DNA from: Lutraria lutraria
Lineage: Eukaryota; Mollusca; Bivalvia; Venerida; Mactridae
NCBI GenBank assembly: GCA_964023205.1
Contig: OZ026847.1
Location: forward strand, 5,516,819-5,580,818
Direction of reading: 5' to 3'
DNA length: 64,000 nucleotides
The notes below the pieces were generated by a model. It worked only from the letters and a program-made list of their open reading frames with translations. It was not told where the DNA came from and ran no database searches. The position numbers were made by a program, and so were the translations under genes. Shown in pieces: positions 21,901 to 34,800 of this stretch (position 1 is its first letter; every line of letters starts with the position of its first letter).

Positions 21901-24900
21901 CCGTGGGAAAATTTATTTGGGATTCAAAAGTCAGTTCGAGTTGTTTCCCTTAGATATATTAATGCTATATAAGAGAATAGGAACAAGAATAACCTTTGGA
22001 CGCAGATCTTACTAAACAACTTTCGCTGAAAATCATTTGATGATTGAAGACTCAAAATGAATAAATCTATCAGGGAAAACTGCAAGATCTTCATATTAAA
22101 ATGTGTTAGGCTATAGCACACCGGATTATGCTGCAGATCGAATGCGTCTCCGGCAATATACGGTGAAAAGATGCCCCGGACCCTAGGTGCCTACACAGTT
22201 TTATAGGGCAAGTTATGCATCTGAATGTCGATTGTCTAGCTAAACATTCAAAATTTGCATTATTATAATGGCCATACAGTTTGTTTTACGAATGTCGAGA
22301 AGAATGTCGATTGTCGAGCTAGACATTCAAATATTGCATTATTATGATGGCCATACAGTCTGTTTTACTAATGTCGAGATGAATGTCGATTGTGTAGCTA
22401 GACATTGAATGTCGATTGTCGATTGCTTGAAAAAAATAAAAATAAAAGTTTGTCCCTACTGAGGTTTGAACCCACAATCTTCAGTTTCAATGCTGTTGAC
22501 AATAATTCTAGCGTATTTAAATACTCTCCAATGTGGAGGTAATGTGTTAGGATTTCAGTACCTTAATATGCCAATGTATCTCAAACCCGTAACGTATACT
22601 AATGAACGACTCAAATATCATTTACAAAATACTAGTAGACACTACAACCAATATTGTAAGTAATTTTGTTTATTAATTTTGATAAACTGACTTTTCTATT
22701 TTTGTAAGTGCATTTGTGATATAATAGTAATGTTATATGTACACAATGATATTGGATGAAATTTGACATTCATACTTTACTATGTTCTTTGTATAAAAAT
22801 AGACTGTTATATATTACGTGTGGAACAGAAAATAAAAATGCAAAAAAATACTAGTAGATAAATTTACCTCCACAGTCGACAACAATATATCTTTCACCAG
22901 GATCAAATGCTCTTAGTATCGCGCCATCAAAACCATCGACACGATTCAATGCTAGTTCCTTACAGAATATGGCAGCTGATTCAGGTTCTAAAGCTAATGT
23001 CAGCTGTTCGTTAGGAATACCAGCCTGTAAAGTTCAGTTTGATAAATTAACCGAGCAAAACAACCAGCGTTTATATTATGATGATATTTGAGATATTGCC
23101 ATACTTATGCAGTTTGGCTGAAAATAAAAAAAAAGTTTGTTTGGAGCGCTCCTACCTACTCACGAAAATCCTCGTAAATAAATCAAATCTTGAGAGGGGG
23201 GCATTTTGTTAAATGTTGATATATCTAGTAATATCCCTACCTATCTACCCAGTGCTAAAATTCTGGATTGGAGCACTCCAAACAAATTTATTTTATAAAG
23301 GTCTTCGTGTCTAGGAAATATGATCGGAACAAAACATCCAAAAGTAAAAAAAAAAAATTGGTCATTTGGCCAACATTTTTGAAACATGAAATAATGTAAA
23401 ATTTGTTTTTGTATCTTATTAATCTTGTTCCATGTCGCTTCGTGCGTGGTGAAGTTTTTCCCTTATTTTTTTCAACATTTAAATACGTTTTATACTTACT
23501 CTGGACGCTGATTCCCTCATGAATTGTTTGGCAGAATTTCTCCATATAGCAGGTACAGTAATCACCCAACTTATCTCTCTTAGTGGAACATCCTCACGTA
23601 ATCCTTCCTTTAACTTTGTCAACAAATGTTTCTGTATGATAGATATAAGATACGGTACCAAATAGTCAATTCTATGTTTGGTTTTGTTCGCTATATTGAT
23701 AAAATAGACATCAGTTCCCATTTAAAGAGAATCAAGTTGTTTCCATCGTGGAATTCCCAAAATGGAAAGTAGCCCGCGAACGACGAAAACAAAATGGCGG
23801 CCTGTCCGAGGCACTTTCGTTAGACAAACGCCGAGGAGTTCCGATTGTGAGTCTGACAACAGGACAAACAAATAAAACGTTTTAGCAACAAGTTACACTC
23901 TCTGGGTAACCAATACTAGTCTGAACAGATATGATATCAATCCATACTTTATTTTACGATAAAACATGACTGGTTCTCCGATTTACTCATTCGATTGTAA
24001 GTGGCCGATTATTAGTACGAGTACCATGATCGATGGCGTATTAAAAAGCTTGTTCTTATAAATACAGTTAAACCCCCGAAAACTGGACCCCTTCCAGACT
24101 GGGCTAAAGTCCGGTTATCTGAGAAATCTGGTTTTCAGAGAACTTTTGATAAATTTCGAAAAAAATGGGACTTGAAAAATTGTCCGATTTTTAGGGAATT
24201 CCTGTTTTCGTGGAGTCCGGTTTACAGGGGTTTTACTGTATCTAATAAACAGATAAACTGGTTCCCGTTCCATGATGCAGTGCACCAAAGGTTTTGTACG
24301 CACAAGTTAACGGGAACCAGTTTAATAAACAGAAAGAGAACACGTGACTGGACTATTTTTTCTTGCCTTTACCTTAACATATTTGATTGCTTCAGTAAAT
24401 ACGAACAAGGCTTTCATCTTATTACCACAAGCATCTTCCATCATCATATCTCTATTCAAATCCTACAATGTAGACACACAATGACAGAACGATATTGTTC
24501 ATAAGTTAGTAATTTGGCTAAAAGTTTACTGAGATAGAGTTTTAGTTTATAGCACTGACTTGGAACCTAACCAAGTAACATGGATTTTTTAAAATGTGTT
24601 TAACTAAATATTGTTTTCTTCCAGCACGAAACGAGTGCAGGTAAGCCCTCGATGTTAAATCCACCTTTTAATTTGGAACCAAAAGGAACGGTCTCGTACA
24701 GAACAAAAAAATAATGTATTCAAAAATTATTGGATAGCATGCTGGATTTCAATTAATGTACATACAAACCTGTGAACAAAGATCACCTTTGGCAAAGACA
24801 TAATGTGACCTTTATCATTGAACAAGTATAATGATCCACTTTCAGAGAAATCCCTTATTCGGGTGTAATTTTGTTCTGAATAATCAACGATGGTTTTCAA

Positions 24901-26815
24901 AAGAATTGCCCTTTTTTCACAGATTTGCCTTTATTTGTTTTGCTAACACAGGTTTAATTGTAATTCAGGGGCGTAGCTTGTCCTATAATGATGTGTAGGC
25001 ACCTATCTAAGGGGAAAAGGGACATTTTTTCACCGTAATTTGTCATTCTGCAGCATAATCCGGTGTGCTATAGCCTAACATATGTTATATGAAGATCTTG
25101 CAATTTTTCCCTGATAGATTTAATCGTTTTGAGTTTTCAATTATCAAATGATTTTCCATGAAAGTCTGCATTCAAAGGTCATTGTATAAATAGAAAATGA
25201 AAAATTATGTATGAAAAGAACTGCATGCTTATAATATAATATTGTTCAAAATCAAGTTCTGAATTTCGATATTTTTTCTGTTTGTATAGACTATTTAATG
25301 ATAACTCTATAGAAATATGAAATTAATATCATCCTAAGACAAAGAATCTAAGAAATATTGAAGAAACTATTTTCAGGTTACGGAGAATTTTGCACCAAAT
25401 TACCATACCACTACGTTCAAATTATCTCCCTTATTAAAAACCACAAAATGTGATTCTGACTTTATTTTTCTGTTTTTCTGCCTTAAATCATTAATTTAAC
25501 ATCCTTACTAATATCCCTACCTAAAAGTCAAACAATTATTTAGCTGATTATAATCACAAAAACGATATTATGTAAAGACGTGTTTGGGGACCGTGGGAAA
25601 ATTTGTTTTGCGTTCAAAAGTCAGTTCGAGTTGTTTCCCTTAGATATTAAGGTAATAGGAACAAGAACAAGGAATGTTTGTCCACGAACCCTACACACTA
25701 TATTGGGTAATTTATCTCTAATAGTTGGTCCCGGGCTCCCTTAGATAGGTGCCAACACATTATTATAGGGCAAGATACGCCCCTGACTATGACCGATTCA
25801 TCAAACAAGTTTTCCTGTGCGGTACTAGTATTCTAACCAGTACTAACTTTCTCTTCCACAAGGAACCGGCAAGTTCTGCACATGTGGAGGAAAATCGATT
25901 GTCAATTTTTATGGTAGGGTTTATGACTTCCCGCGAGCAGAAATCAAACTCGGGTGGCTAGGTTACAAATCCAGCATACAACCCACTGGTCCACAGTCGA
26001 GGCCCCAATGATAATACAAACGTTATGAAATTGGTATCGTCAAAAATATTGCCGATGCATGTATGATGATATTATACGTGACGAGTCCTGAAGTATCTTA
26101 CTACAATGAAATCGGACCCGCCTCCCTGGTCGAGTGGTTAAGGTCGCCGACTTTAAATCATTGTAACCTCTCACTGAAGAATGGTCGTGGGTTCAAGTCC
26201 AGCTACCGACCATGTCTCTTTATGTGAGAAAGTAGGCAGTTGCTTACGGAGGATGGGAGTCTAGTACAGGTTCTTCCCAGGAGCGATTATTAGGTGAACT
26301 GTCCACATCGACATCCATAACTCTGACTGTTGAAAACTCGAATTAAACAAAAAATGCAATGCAATGGTTCTAAATAATCGCAAAGGCCAATACTATGAAT
26401 AATATACATGAACATCAATAAAATGAATAAAGTAGAAAGTTATAAATTAATTAACTGAGTGTGTGTGAAATGAAAATAATTCCAAACCTTTTCATGATGG
26501 AGCCTCATCTTGAAATGTTGAAAGTAGTACCAACTGTGATGTTCATTTTTCAGTGTCAGTGTTTTGTATTTCGATTCTGCCTCGAATCCGAAAGAATGGA
26601 ATCTTTTATCAGGGCCAATGAGAACTGTTGTAGGCGCTTGTAGACCCATCTCCGCGCTTCCTATCCATGCTTGATCTGTATTTATGTCCGTCAGTCGGAT
26701 TCCATGATCTCGACGTAGATTGTAGGCATATCCGGTGCAAGTGGTTCCGAAGTCGATGGCTGCTATAACAACCGGACTACCAACACCGGATCCACGACGA
26801 GGTCGAGATAAAACA
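18957..26815 (-). CDS. HSPA12A: HSPA12-like Hsp70 family ATPase (5' exon not found)
   Basis: Coding exons in transcript order: 26488-26815, 24373-24462, 23500-23631, 22868-23024, 20638-20768, 18957-19928. They give about 603 codons in one frame. Human HSPA12A has about 675 residues, so most of the protein is present. Actin/Hsp70-fold landmarks: phosphate-1 loop IAAIDFGTTCTGYAY, SWVITVPAIW, LALEPESAA, phosphate-2 VVDCGGGTVDTT split across an exon junction, HAATGGPWGG, and the adenosine loop LLLVGGFSESPAV. The usual Hsp70 substrate-binding domain is absent, as in the HSPA12 subfamily. Likely a cytosolic ATP-binding chaperone-like protein. The 26815 acceptor is phase 2 and no in-frame ATG precedes the ATPase motif, so the start lies in an unidentified upstream exon between 26.8 and 29 kb. 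Bivalves carry many HSPA12-like genes (known). The first recognised exon is duplicated at 41227-41554. Confidence 0.88.
20034..20067. repeat. Short hairpin, AAGGACTTATA family
   Basis: AAGGACTTATATA and TATATAAGTCCTT form an inverted pair within an HSPA12 intron. Same arms as the hairpin at 10070-10141. Confidence 0.5.
21185..21265 (+). repeat. Partial copies of the GAATGTCGA minisatellite
   Basis: TCTGTTTTACGAATGTCGAG is present twice in tandem, preceded by the ATTATGATATCCATACAG segment. It matches the 79-bp unit at 22223-22425. Confidence 0.55.
21450..22220. mobile_element. Rearranged cluster of CAGGGGCGTAGC-family fragments
   Basis: Interior sequence in + orientation (about 21560-21960) is flanked on both sides by reversed pieces of the element's left end. 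GCACACCGGATTATGCTGCA and GGTGCCTACACAGTTTTATA appear reversed at 22110-22215, and a diverged copy lies at 21450-21540. This looks like nested or recombined copies in the HSPA12 intron. Confidence 0.5.
22223..22425 (+). repeat. 79-bp tandem repeat (about 2.5 copies)
   Basis: Units start GAATGTCGATTGT at 22223, 22302 and 22381, an exact 79-bp period. Each contains CTAGACATTCAAA..., GGCCATACAGT and TGTTTTAC. The third copy is partial. HSPA12 intron; no coding potential. Confidence 0.75.
24065..24238. mobile_element. 174-bp pogo/Tigger-like MITE with TA target duplication
   Basis: The ends CAGTTAAACCCC and GGGGTTTTACTG are inverted copies (one mismatch) flanked by TA on both sides (24063-24064, 24239-24240). 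CAGT...-type ends with TA duplication are typical of Tc1/mariner-pogo elements (family knowledge). It lies in the HSPA12 intron. Confidence 0.7.
24255..24323. repeat. Perfect 15-bp inverted repeat
   Basis: AAACTGGTTCCCGTT (24255-24269) and AACGGGAACCAGTTT (24309-24323) are exact reverse complements with a 39-nt spacer. TAATAAACAGA-like sequence flanks both sides. It begins 14 bp beyond the pogo-like MITE's TA duplication and may be another small inverted-repeat element. Confidence 0.65.
24966..25785 (+). mobile_element. 820-bp hAT-like non-autonomous element with ~47-bp TIRs
   Basis: The left end CAGGGGCGTAGCTTGTCCTA and the right end ...ATACGCCCCTG are inverted copies over about 47 bp, both reaching GGCACCTATCTAAGGG. 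No transposase. CAGGGGCG ends are common among hAT elements (family knowledge), but no 8-bp target duplication is visible. The left breakpoint of the 15-kb tandem duplication falls inside this element at 25051. Confidence 0.65.
25950..26010 (-). mobile_element. tRNA-like SINE head fragment
   Basis: Reverse-strand sequence (GACCAGTGGGTTGTATGCTG, GTTTGATTTC nearby) resembles the split SINE at 12340-12945. A- and B-box-like motifs are degenerate. Confidence 0.4.
26116..26350 (+). mobile_element. Full-length tRNA-derived SINE
   Basis: A-box TGGTCGAGTGG at 26127-26137 and B-box GGTTCAAGTCC at 26190-26200 form a tRNA-like RNA polymerase III promoter. The body contains TTTATGTGAGAAAGTAGGCA and ends ACTCTGACTGTTGAAAACTC with an A-rich tail. 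Further copies lie at 12966-13100, 15425-15515, 32289-32506, 38940-39155, 47078-47292 and 53765-53980. Confidence 0.8.
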
Positions 26816-27693
26816 CTGAAATACGATTTAAACAACTCTTACATGCTCGTCTGTTTGGGGCTTCAGCGTTGTTTTAAAACAGTGAGGTCAATATAACTCA
26901 GCTGTCCTTTTCTCAGACACAACTTAGATAGTAGTTTATAAAAAAATGAAATCTTACTAATGCTATATACATTATAATTTCAGTTATTCATCCTTCACCC
27001 GACATTTAGAATCTGAACTTGTAGTTTATAAGCCAGTGATAGATAACCAATTACTTCAGATCTCATCTGTTTTCTCTGAACCAACACGAAAGAGACAGCG
27101 CTGAACATTGATAATCAAACGCTGACCTTTAATTATTTTTAAGTATCTAAGGAGTCAGAAAAAATTCCTACTATTGTAATAACAAAGTTGACCCTTTGGT
27201 ATAAATTTTCATGAATCAGAATCTTTATATTCAATTTTAATTTCAAGAGTCAAAATACCATTTTAAGGATCAACTGAAAGCCTTAATTAAGTAAGAACTC
27301 AAAGATACTCATGAATAGTTTCTCTTTCGAATACAGCATTTTAGAAAATCTCCGCTGTGAGAATACCGATATTGTATAATTATGTAACCTAAAAATACAG
27401 TGAACATTACCAGTCGTGTTTAATCCACCATGAAGTATTTAAGAAATCGAATTTTTAAAGTCTCACCTTTGCATCACTAATTGCTAATCAGATAGATATT
27501 TGAATCGAATGCATTTTATGTCCTCCACGGGGCACAGGTAGACCATTAGGCGATTAAATAAGTAACTCTACCAATTGGTCTATACTGTTAATGTTTGATA
27601 TTTATCGTAATATTCACGGGTTTAAATAGATCTAGTGTATTGTAGTTAAAACAAAGACCATTTATTTAAGTTGATAACACCATGCCAGTGTAA

Positions 27694-27902
27694 TACTGTG
27701 GAATCATTAATTTTCGTTGGGGATTTAATTTCATGGATTTCGTGGGTCGCCTCAACCACGAAATCAAATCTCCACGAATTCAAATGCAGGGATAATGCTT
27801 TTTTTTCAAACATCAAAGTCAACGAATTTATGCCCTCACGAAATAGACAGTTAAGTAAAAAACACGAAAATTATGCCCAACGAAAATAAATGAAATACAG
27901 TA
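27694..27902. mobile_element. MITE with TACTGT...ACAGTA ends, unit 1
   Basis: Terminal repeats of about 28 bp (TACTGTGGAATCATTAATTT and its partner ending in ATACAGTA) enclose a palindrome built from GTGGATTTCGTGGG and CCACGAAATCAAA. The duplicate is at 42457-42665. A right-half relative lies at about 28570-28634. Confidence 0.65.
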
Positions 27903-28124
27903 TGTTATTCATCGATACAACACATGGTATTGTTCTTATACAGTTGATCATCTGATACTACGCCTGTATGATATGATATACTAGTATGTCAAATATAACA
28001 TTGTAGAACTGTTCATTAAATCTAGTAAAGTTGTACAATACATCAAGATAGTACCTTAAACTATAAACGGTCAGTCGGGTTCTTCATTTTTCACAAACAG
28101 CGACATTCTGAACATACATACTTG

Positions 28125-28310
28125 TACACGAACAGTCAAACCTCTCCGAATAAAGGCCACCTTGGGAATCAATGCCATTCTTTTAAAACCGTCATTGATA
28201 AATTAGAATTGAATTACCTCCTAATTAAGGCCACCTGCCAATGAAGACCTGTGTGTTTTTTTTTTCAAAGGTTGCCTTTTTCCCACAGATTTGACTGTAC
28301 TTATATTTTG
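28125..28310. mobile_element. Small inverted-repeat element with CAGTCAAACC ends
   Basis: ACAGTCAAACCTC at the left and GATTTGACTGTAC at the right are inverted. The interior repeats AAGGCCACC and TTGCC motifs. The duplicate is at about 42895-43060. Pogo-like by its ends only. Confidence 0.45.
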
Positions 28311-29007
28311 TATTGGTTTAAAGCTATCTGTCAGAAATAGTAATTTAAAGCGGACAGTCAACACAGACATGCCTCCAGTGTTATACAGCAGGAAGAAAAA
28401 TGGTACCCTCTGATTCAATTAGTAACTGATTACTTTCCAATGTTGTTTTGATTGTGGTTTTATGGACAATTACATGCATAAGTCACTAAAAATTGCTTGC
28501 AAGGCGTTAGTCCATGAAAATAATGTCCATATGTATCTTCCGTATTTCTTACAGATATTCCCCATGTGTCTAACTTATTTTAGTAAAAACCATGAAATTT
28601 GAGCCCAACGAAAATATTAATGAAAATACAGTATTACGTATTTCAACTTTTCATACTGCATTAGCAATATTGTCCACCAGCACATAGATTACTAGTCGAG
28701 GAATGTATTCAGCAGTATAAACAAATGTCATTTTCATTTACTGTAGTGTCGCAAGCGGTGCCAACGCTCATGTATTTACTGCCTAAGTGAGATCTATCCA
28801 CCTATGAAGATTCATGTTGCTATCTCTTGTACACGTAGTTCCTGAGTTATAAGCTACATTAAAGTCATTGCACAGATGCAGACGCCGCAGAGATAATAGC
28901 TAAAAAGGGAACTAACTCTTACTACCATGTATTTGAGATGTAATAACAAAACTTTGTTTGCAGGGGTATAATAAACATAGTAAACACAAATATAATATCT
29001 CAAATGT

Positions 29008-31810
29008 TTTATTTTGCCTTTTTTAAATCGGTACATTTCAATAATGTACATTTAACTTGAGATAAATCATTAAAGAAAAATAATGCATTTTTTCTGAAAT
29101 ATATGTATTATTTACACACATCAAGTTATATCATTATACAATGTAACTCACATTATTTCAATACAAGAAATAGATAGACATATTCACACAGTAAAATTGT
29201 CAACAATTAGACATCTGGTTGAGAAAAACAGAATATGATAAAAGAAAATTAAAGTATTCATGCAAATCAAGTCTATTATATTGAAATAATGTGAATTATT
29301 TTACCACTTGACTTCAAGGAACACAATTGCAATGTTTATTTAAGAACATGATGAGTTTACATTGTGTATTGTATGAAAAAAAAATTAAATACTCGGGAAA
29401 TAGTTGAACAATACACATCACTGATATCACCAACTATTACAAAATCAACAACATATCATCGATCAATACAAAGCTGCATTAAGATAAAATTTTGAAATCA
29501 CAATATAATTGAAGATTTGTGTTATTTACATTTAAGAGGCTTGAAGTTACATGTTCATACTATCAAAAACAAAAATACAGACAGCACAAAGGTTATATAT
29601 CACTTGTACAGAAACCCACTACGTGGAAATATTCTCCAACATAAAAATCAGGAATTTATATCATAATACACAAGGCATGACTGACGTAATGAGCGTAATT
29701 CATTATTTAATACAACCTTAAAAAAAAGAAAATTCCATACAATACCAATCATTTATACAATAAAACTTGATGATTTAGACTTATTCAGATAATGGTCAAT
29801 TAACATTAATACTAACTTTTATTCCATAACATCAGACATAGTAACAAGTATGCAATACAAGTAACGCTTATGCTTATAAAGGCTTGTTTAACATATATAT
29901 TCAAAACAACATTTAACATCTCAAACAAGAACAGAACATTGAAAATGTAAAACACACAAAAAAGATCCAGTATGACCAGTATTTGTATATTTTTACAACC
30001 AGTATAAACTAATAAACATTATTGTACAATTAAACTCATTTGTTTTCTCCAATTTCAATCAAATCCATTCAACATTGTCACAGTACCCTCACAGTAAATT
30101 GCCGGAATACAACAACAACAACAAAAATGACATGCATATGACACTTGCCAGTCAATATCCCCACATGAATGACTAGTCGTAAACTAAATGAGATTTTAAT
30201 GGGTAAAATGACCTGAAACATGTATAAGAACATGATTCATTCGGTGATGGGCGACGACAATGAACAGAAAACAAAACATCTGCAGTCCTTTATCCCTGAA
30301 GCTACCAAAGTCATATATACATTTATAAGTATAATTACAAGGCCAGTAATATAAGAGAAATTCTTCGTGATATAATATAGAAGTATAACTAACCTTTAAA
30401 CGTTCCAATAAAATAAATAAAGATAAAATATCCATTTTAGAAACATCCACTGATGCGATTTTGTACAAATCATAGCTCAGCTTTGAAACTATTCTTTTAT
30501 TATAAAAACAAATTCAGCTGGTTAAGATACCAGGTAAATGTGGTAATTCAGCAAACTTAGTTTTTAAGTATTCACAATTTACAATTATGCTACAATTTTT
30601 GTTTGGATGGCACAGGTTAACTTTACCTCTTTCGCAACAAATGATGTCTATATTTAAAAATAAAATAGGTAAATAATTTAACATAGAATATAGAATTTCT
30701 CTTTCAAACTAAATAAATTTAATTACCTTTATACTAATATAAAATTAAGATATTAAATATACCTAATTAAGTGTCTCAATATCCTAATACATTAGGGAAT
30801 CAGACAAAATTATTTTACAGGAATCTTAAGACATAAATAAAACAAAATAATTAATTATAAAAAAAAAACTCTTTCAGTATTGCCAATGAATGACATCTGA
30901 ACTAGTGCTTATTATTCAAAACAGACTATCTTAACATAAATCAACATAACAAAGATATGTTTTAAATCTAAAATGACACTGAACGTAAAAGTGAGATAAA
31001 ACATCAAATAGGTCGCTTACAATCATTGAGGTATAGTCCAACGGAGCATAGAAATACATTGCGATGATTTTATATCAACATTGCACATTACAAATCCAGT
31101 GGCCATAAATGTCTCGTTAACATAAGTTTCAACTTGAGTACTTGAAAGAAACTTAAAACAAAATGGAGAAAATAGTAGTATATAAAACAAAATGGAAGAC
31201 ACTAAAGTCGCCTGAAAATATCAATATATTTCACACGGAGAAAGCAAATCATATCACTAATGTAAGTAGGAAATAAAAGACGTAATTTAATATATTTTAC
31301 CAAACTTAACTAATAATTAATTAATAAATGCGAGAAAAAAAAGATAACAAAAATATTACTTCAGTCATCACTATATTTTAACACAAAAGACACAACAGCT
31401 ATTGATAAACTTTTCCGTCAGACATATCTTGAAAGCACTCTAAAAGACATGTCTAGAAAAATATTCCATTTGTTACTGATTGTAATGCTACAGCATTGAA
31501 AAAATATATAAATATGCGAGCATAATAAGTAGGCAAAGGAATTATCACATAAGAGTTTATGCATAAGAAAAACTGACAAAGTAGTGGCCGAATTATGTGC
31601 ACACTGGTTTTCTGATTATTCAAAATGCTAATCAAACGATTAGTTCAGACGGAAAATTAAAATAAACAAAATAAAATTTCATATAATTTCCCCATGAATT
31701 ACCCATATCATTAAAACAACATTTATCATCAGCATTTTATACTTTCACACATTATGACAAAAGAAACCTTCACCCCATTCAGCAAGTTTTTTTTATATCA
31801 ACGAAGCATT
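29008..31810 (-). other. Long 3'UTR of the unit 1 vigilin copy
   Basis: AATAAA on the minus strand at 29008-29013 is the best candidate poly(A) site. It would give a 2.8-kb 3'UTR after the stop at 31811. The whole block is nearly identical to 43794-46594 in unit 2. That is more similar than the flanking 27-29 kb sequence, which fits a transcribed, constrained UTR. Open frames inside are short and AT-rich; I treat them as non-coding. Confidence 0.5.
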
Positions 31811-34800
31811 TTAAAATCTTCTCGGTCCCCAAGCGCGGTTGGTATTAGGGGCCACAGTACTTCCAGAAGCTCCAGGGAAGCTAGGGAACTCGGCTGTGCT
31901 ACTTGTATCAGGAGCTGAATCCCAGGGAGCATTGATGACCTTGAAAGCCTTTCCTTTAGCTGGTTCTGAATCTTGGTTTCGACTCGGCGCTTTAGTGAGA
32001 CTCTGAATGTACTCATTGTCCAGAACATCTTGAAGCTAAAAACAGAGATGGTTGTAAAGAAAGGTTTGTTTTCCATATATACTTTAATTTAACTGAAGAA
32101 TAATGCTAAATTTCTTATAAAAAATAAGCTTTGTTGAAACTTAGAAACTTAATTATCATATTCCAAAACATTTACATCATCTGTATGAAAAAAGCAAAAC
32201 AAATTGTTTTCCTTTTCATCTTAGAAGTCTATCAAATTTGGGTAACATTGAAATTAACTTCAATTTATAAAACTTTGCTTATTTGAGTTTTACGACCCTT
32301 TTCAACAGTCAGAGTCATATGGGGCGGACAGTTCACCTAATAATCGTTCCTGGGAAGAACCAGTACTAGACTACCATCCTCTTTAAGCAACTGCCTACAA
32401 TCTCACATAAAAAGACATGGTCGGTAGCTGGGCTCGAACCCACGACCCTCCGTCAGTGAGAGTTTACAGTGATTTGAAGACAGCAACCTAAACCACTCAA
32501 CCATGATTTATAAAACTAACTATCTTGACTTAAAATTTAAAATGGCCAAAAAACAAAACTTACAAATTCTTCTTCAATGTTAAGCAGATGATCTTTACAA
32601 TCGTACACATCATCCTCTCCACCAGTAATCATGATTATATCTGGATTGTCATTGGCACGAGGAAATCGTAAGTCAACCTTAAAGTCTTCTTGTATCTTTC
32701 TGACACCACGTCCTTTCTGACCAATGATACGTGGATGTATTCTTTGATCAATTTTAGCCTCAATTGTAACCATGTCTTCCTGTTTGAAAGATAAAGCAAA
32801 GAGTTCATTCTCCATACATAGTAATAGCTTAAGGAGAAGTCATCATTCAGAAGTATAGTAAAAGACTGATTCTGCGATAAATTGAATAGCGTAAAAATAG
32901 CAAGATTATATATTCATTTAGTGTTACATAAACTTTTACATTAAGCATATCAATGAAATACATTTAGGTTAATTATAATATAATATACACACACAAGTGT
33001 ATAAGCTCTAAATAATACAAGACAAAAATACTTTTAGTCAACTTTCAAAAGTCCAATTTCAAGAAAATACTAAATTCTAAATAGGTGAGCCGTAACAACA
33101 CACAGCCCCATAGTACAATTGATATCAAACATAAGTTTAAGACAACAGAGTTTATCAGCACACTAACAACAATATGTGCAAATGAAAATAAGTACACAAA
33201 GATAGACCAGTGATTTTTTTCCAAAATTTTCTCACTACCCATGCCCATCAAAAGGGGAAATTTAACGCACCAAATTTCAAATTGGGAATATATAATTCCA
33301 TTCATTTCTATAGAATATGTGAATATTTAGTAATAAATAATAAATATAATATTACTTCACTGTAATTGGTGACAATGGTGAGAAAACTGTTGTATTTTTC
33401 TTCTTTTTACATGATCATGTGGAAAACACTTCTTGTTAGGGGAAAATTCTGGTCATTTTAGCGTAAAAATGAACGAAATTTTACTAGGGTAAACTGCCCA
33501 TATTCGGCAGTAAATATAGCGAAAAAAAATCACTGTAGACTTACATATTCTTTCACCATGCGTAGAATTTCTTCTCTTGCTTCTTCACAATTCTTTTCAT
33601 ACCCAATGATAGTAATTGTGCTCTCGTCACTTTTGTCTGGTAGCTGTATCTTTACATCATGATCTGAACGCATTTTGTTGATCACTTCACCACGACGACC
33701 GATCAATTTTGGATGATACATGGGATCAACATCGACACCAAGTTCGAAGCTCTTTAACATACGATCTTCTTTCTCAAGTTCGAGCGTTTTACATTTTTCA
33801 GCAAGAGCATCTTCGGCACGCTGGACATTAGCTGGTGGACCGGTAACCTTAATGATGTCACTCTGTTGTTGTTGGGGTGGAATCGAGATGTTTACGTTGA
33901 ACTCGTCCATCAATTTACGCACATCTCGTCCTTTCTGACCGATGATGTATCGGTGGAAATCAAATGGTACATTAACTTCTTTGGTGATTGGTACAAGGTC
34001 CTGGAACAATATATTTAGTCATATTAACTAGAGCTTTGTTACAGAAGTGACTAATTCCTCCACTGCACCTTTGACACGAAGAATGTGATAGTACACTATA
34101 TGGCTAAGTTCAAGGGAACATAACTCTGTAGATCACTGGGCAAAGAAATTGTGTCTGGCATATCTACACTTCAAAGTGTTGAAATATTTCAAGTTTCATG
34201 ACTGCGATCACTTAAGGATGTGGAAGTGGTTCGAGCCATAAATTGTGATATTGTATGCAGACGGACGGAGCGCCCGACCAATGACCGAGTGACTCCAATA
34301 CACCTCCTCTCAAACTTCATTAATGGGGGTTTAACAAACAGATAAATCATTGTCACCTTAGAATTAAAAGGGCCTGCACTTTTCATACTTATCAGATAGG
34401 CCCTTTTAATCCTACAGCAACATCATGAAAACTTTTAGATGATAACAATTTTATAAGTATCTGTAATATGTAGGCAAATAAAACTTTTGTAATAAGACAA
34501 GATGTTGAAATATACATACCAAAAGTGCTTTCTTGGCTCCTTCACAGTTCTCCTGTTTACCAGTAATGATAATGATGTCATTTTTGGCAGGATTGACTGG
34601 TGATGTTGGTTCATCTCCGTTCACCATGTTTTCAGTGGCATCGCCGGCACCTTTAGGAGTAGCTGTTAATTAAAACACGGGAAATAAGTACATTGTTTAA
34701 CAGACTAACTAAGTACACTTAATGTACAGCACACAATGCCAGGGATAAATGTTAATATGGTTCCAGCATACACATGAGTGATAGCTGTTATTTAAATCAT

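Noticed and set aside
22223..22425. CRISPR-like repeat-spacer array
   Set aside because: Repeats are contiguous 79-bp tandem units without unique spacers, in a eukaryotic intron.
23780..23850. YY1-like AAAATGGCGGC motif as an alternative HSPA12 promoter
   Set aside because: It lies within an intron between two well-supported coding exons and has no accompanying first-exon structure. Similar ATGGCGG motifs occur in the transposon at 1995.
24966..25785. 8-bp target-site duplication for the hAT-like element
   Set aside because: Flanks TTGTAATT and ACTATGAC do not match, so the family call rests on the TIRs only.
29851..31640. Short minus frames inside the vigilin 3'UTR blocks (for example 30196-30468 and 31453-31635)
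   Set aside because: They are AT-rich, unspliced, lack recognisable domains, and differ in length between units through single-base indels.
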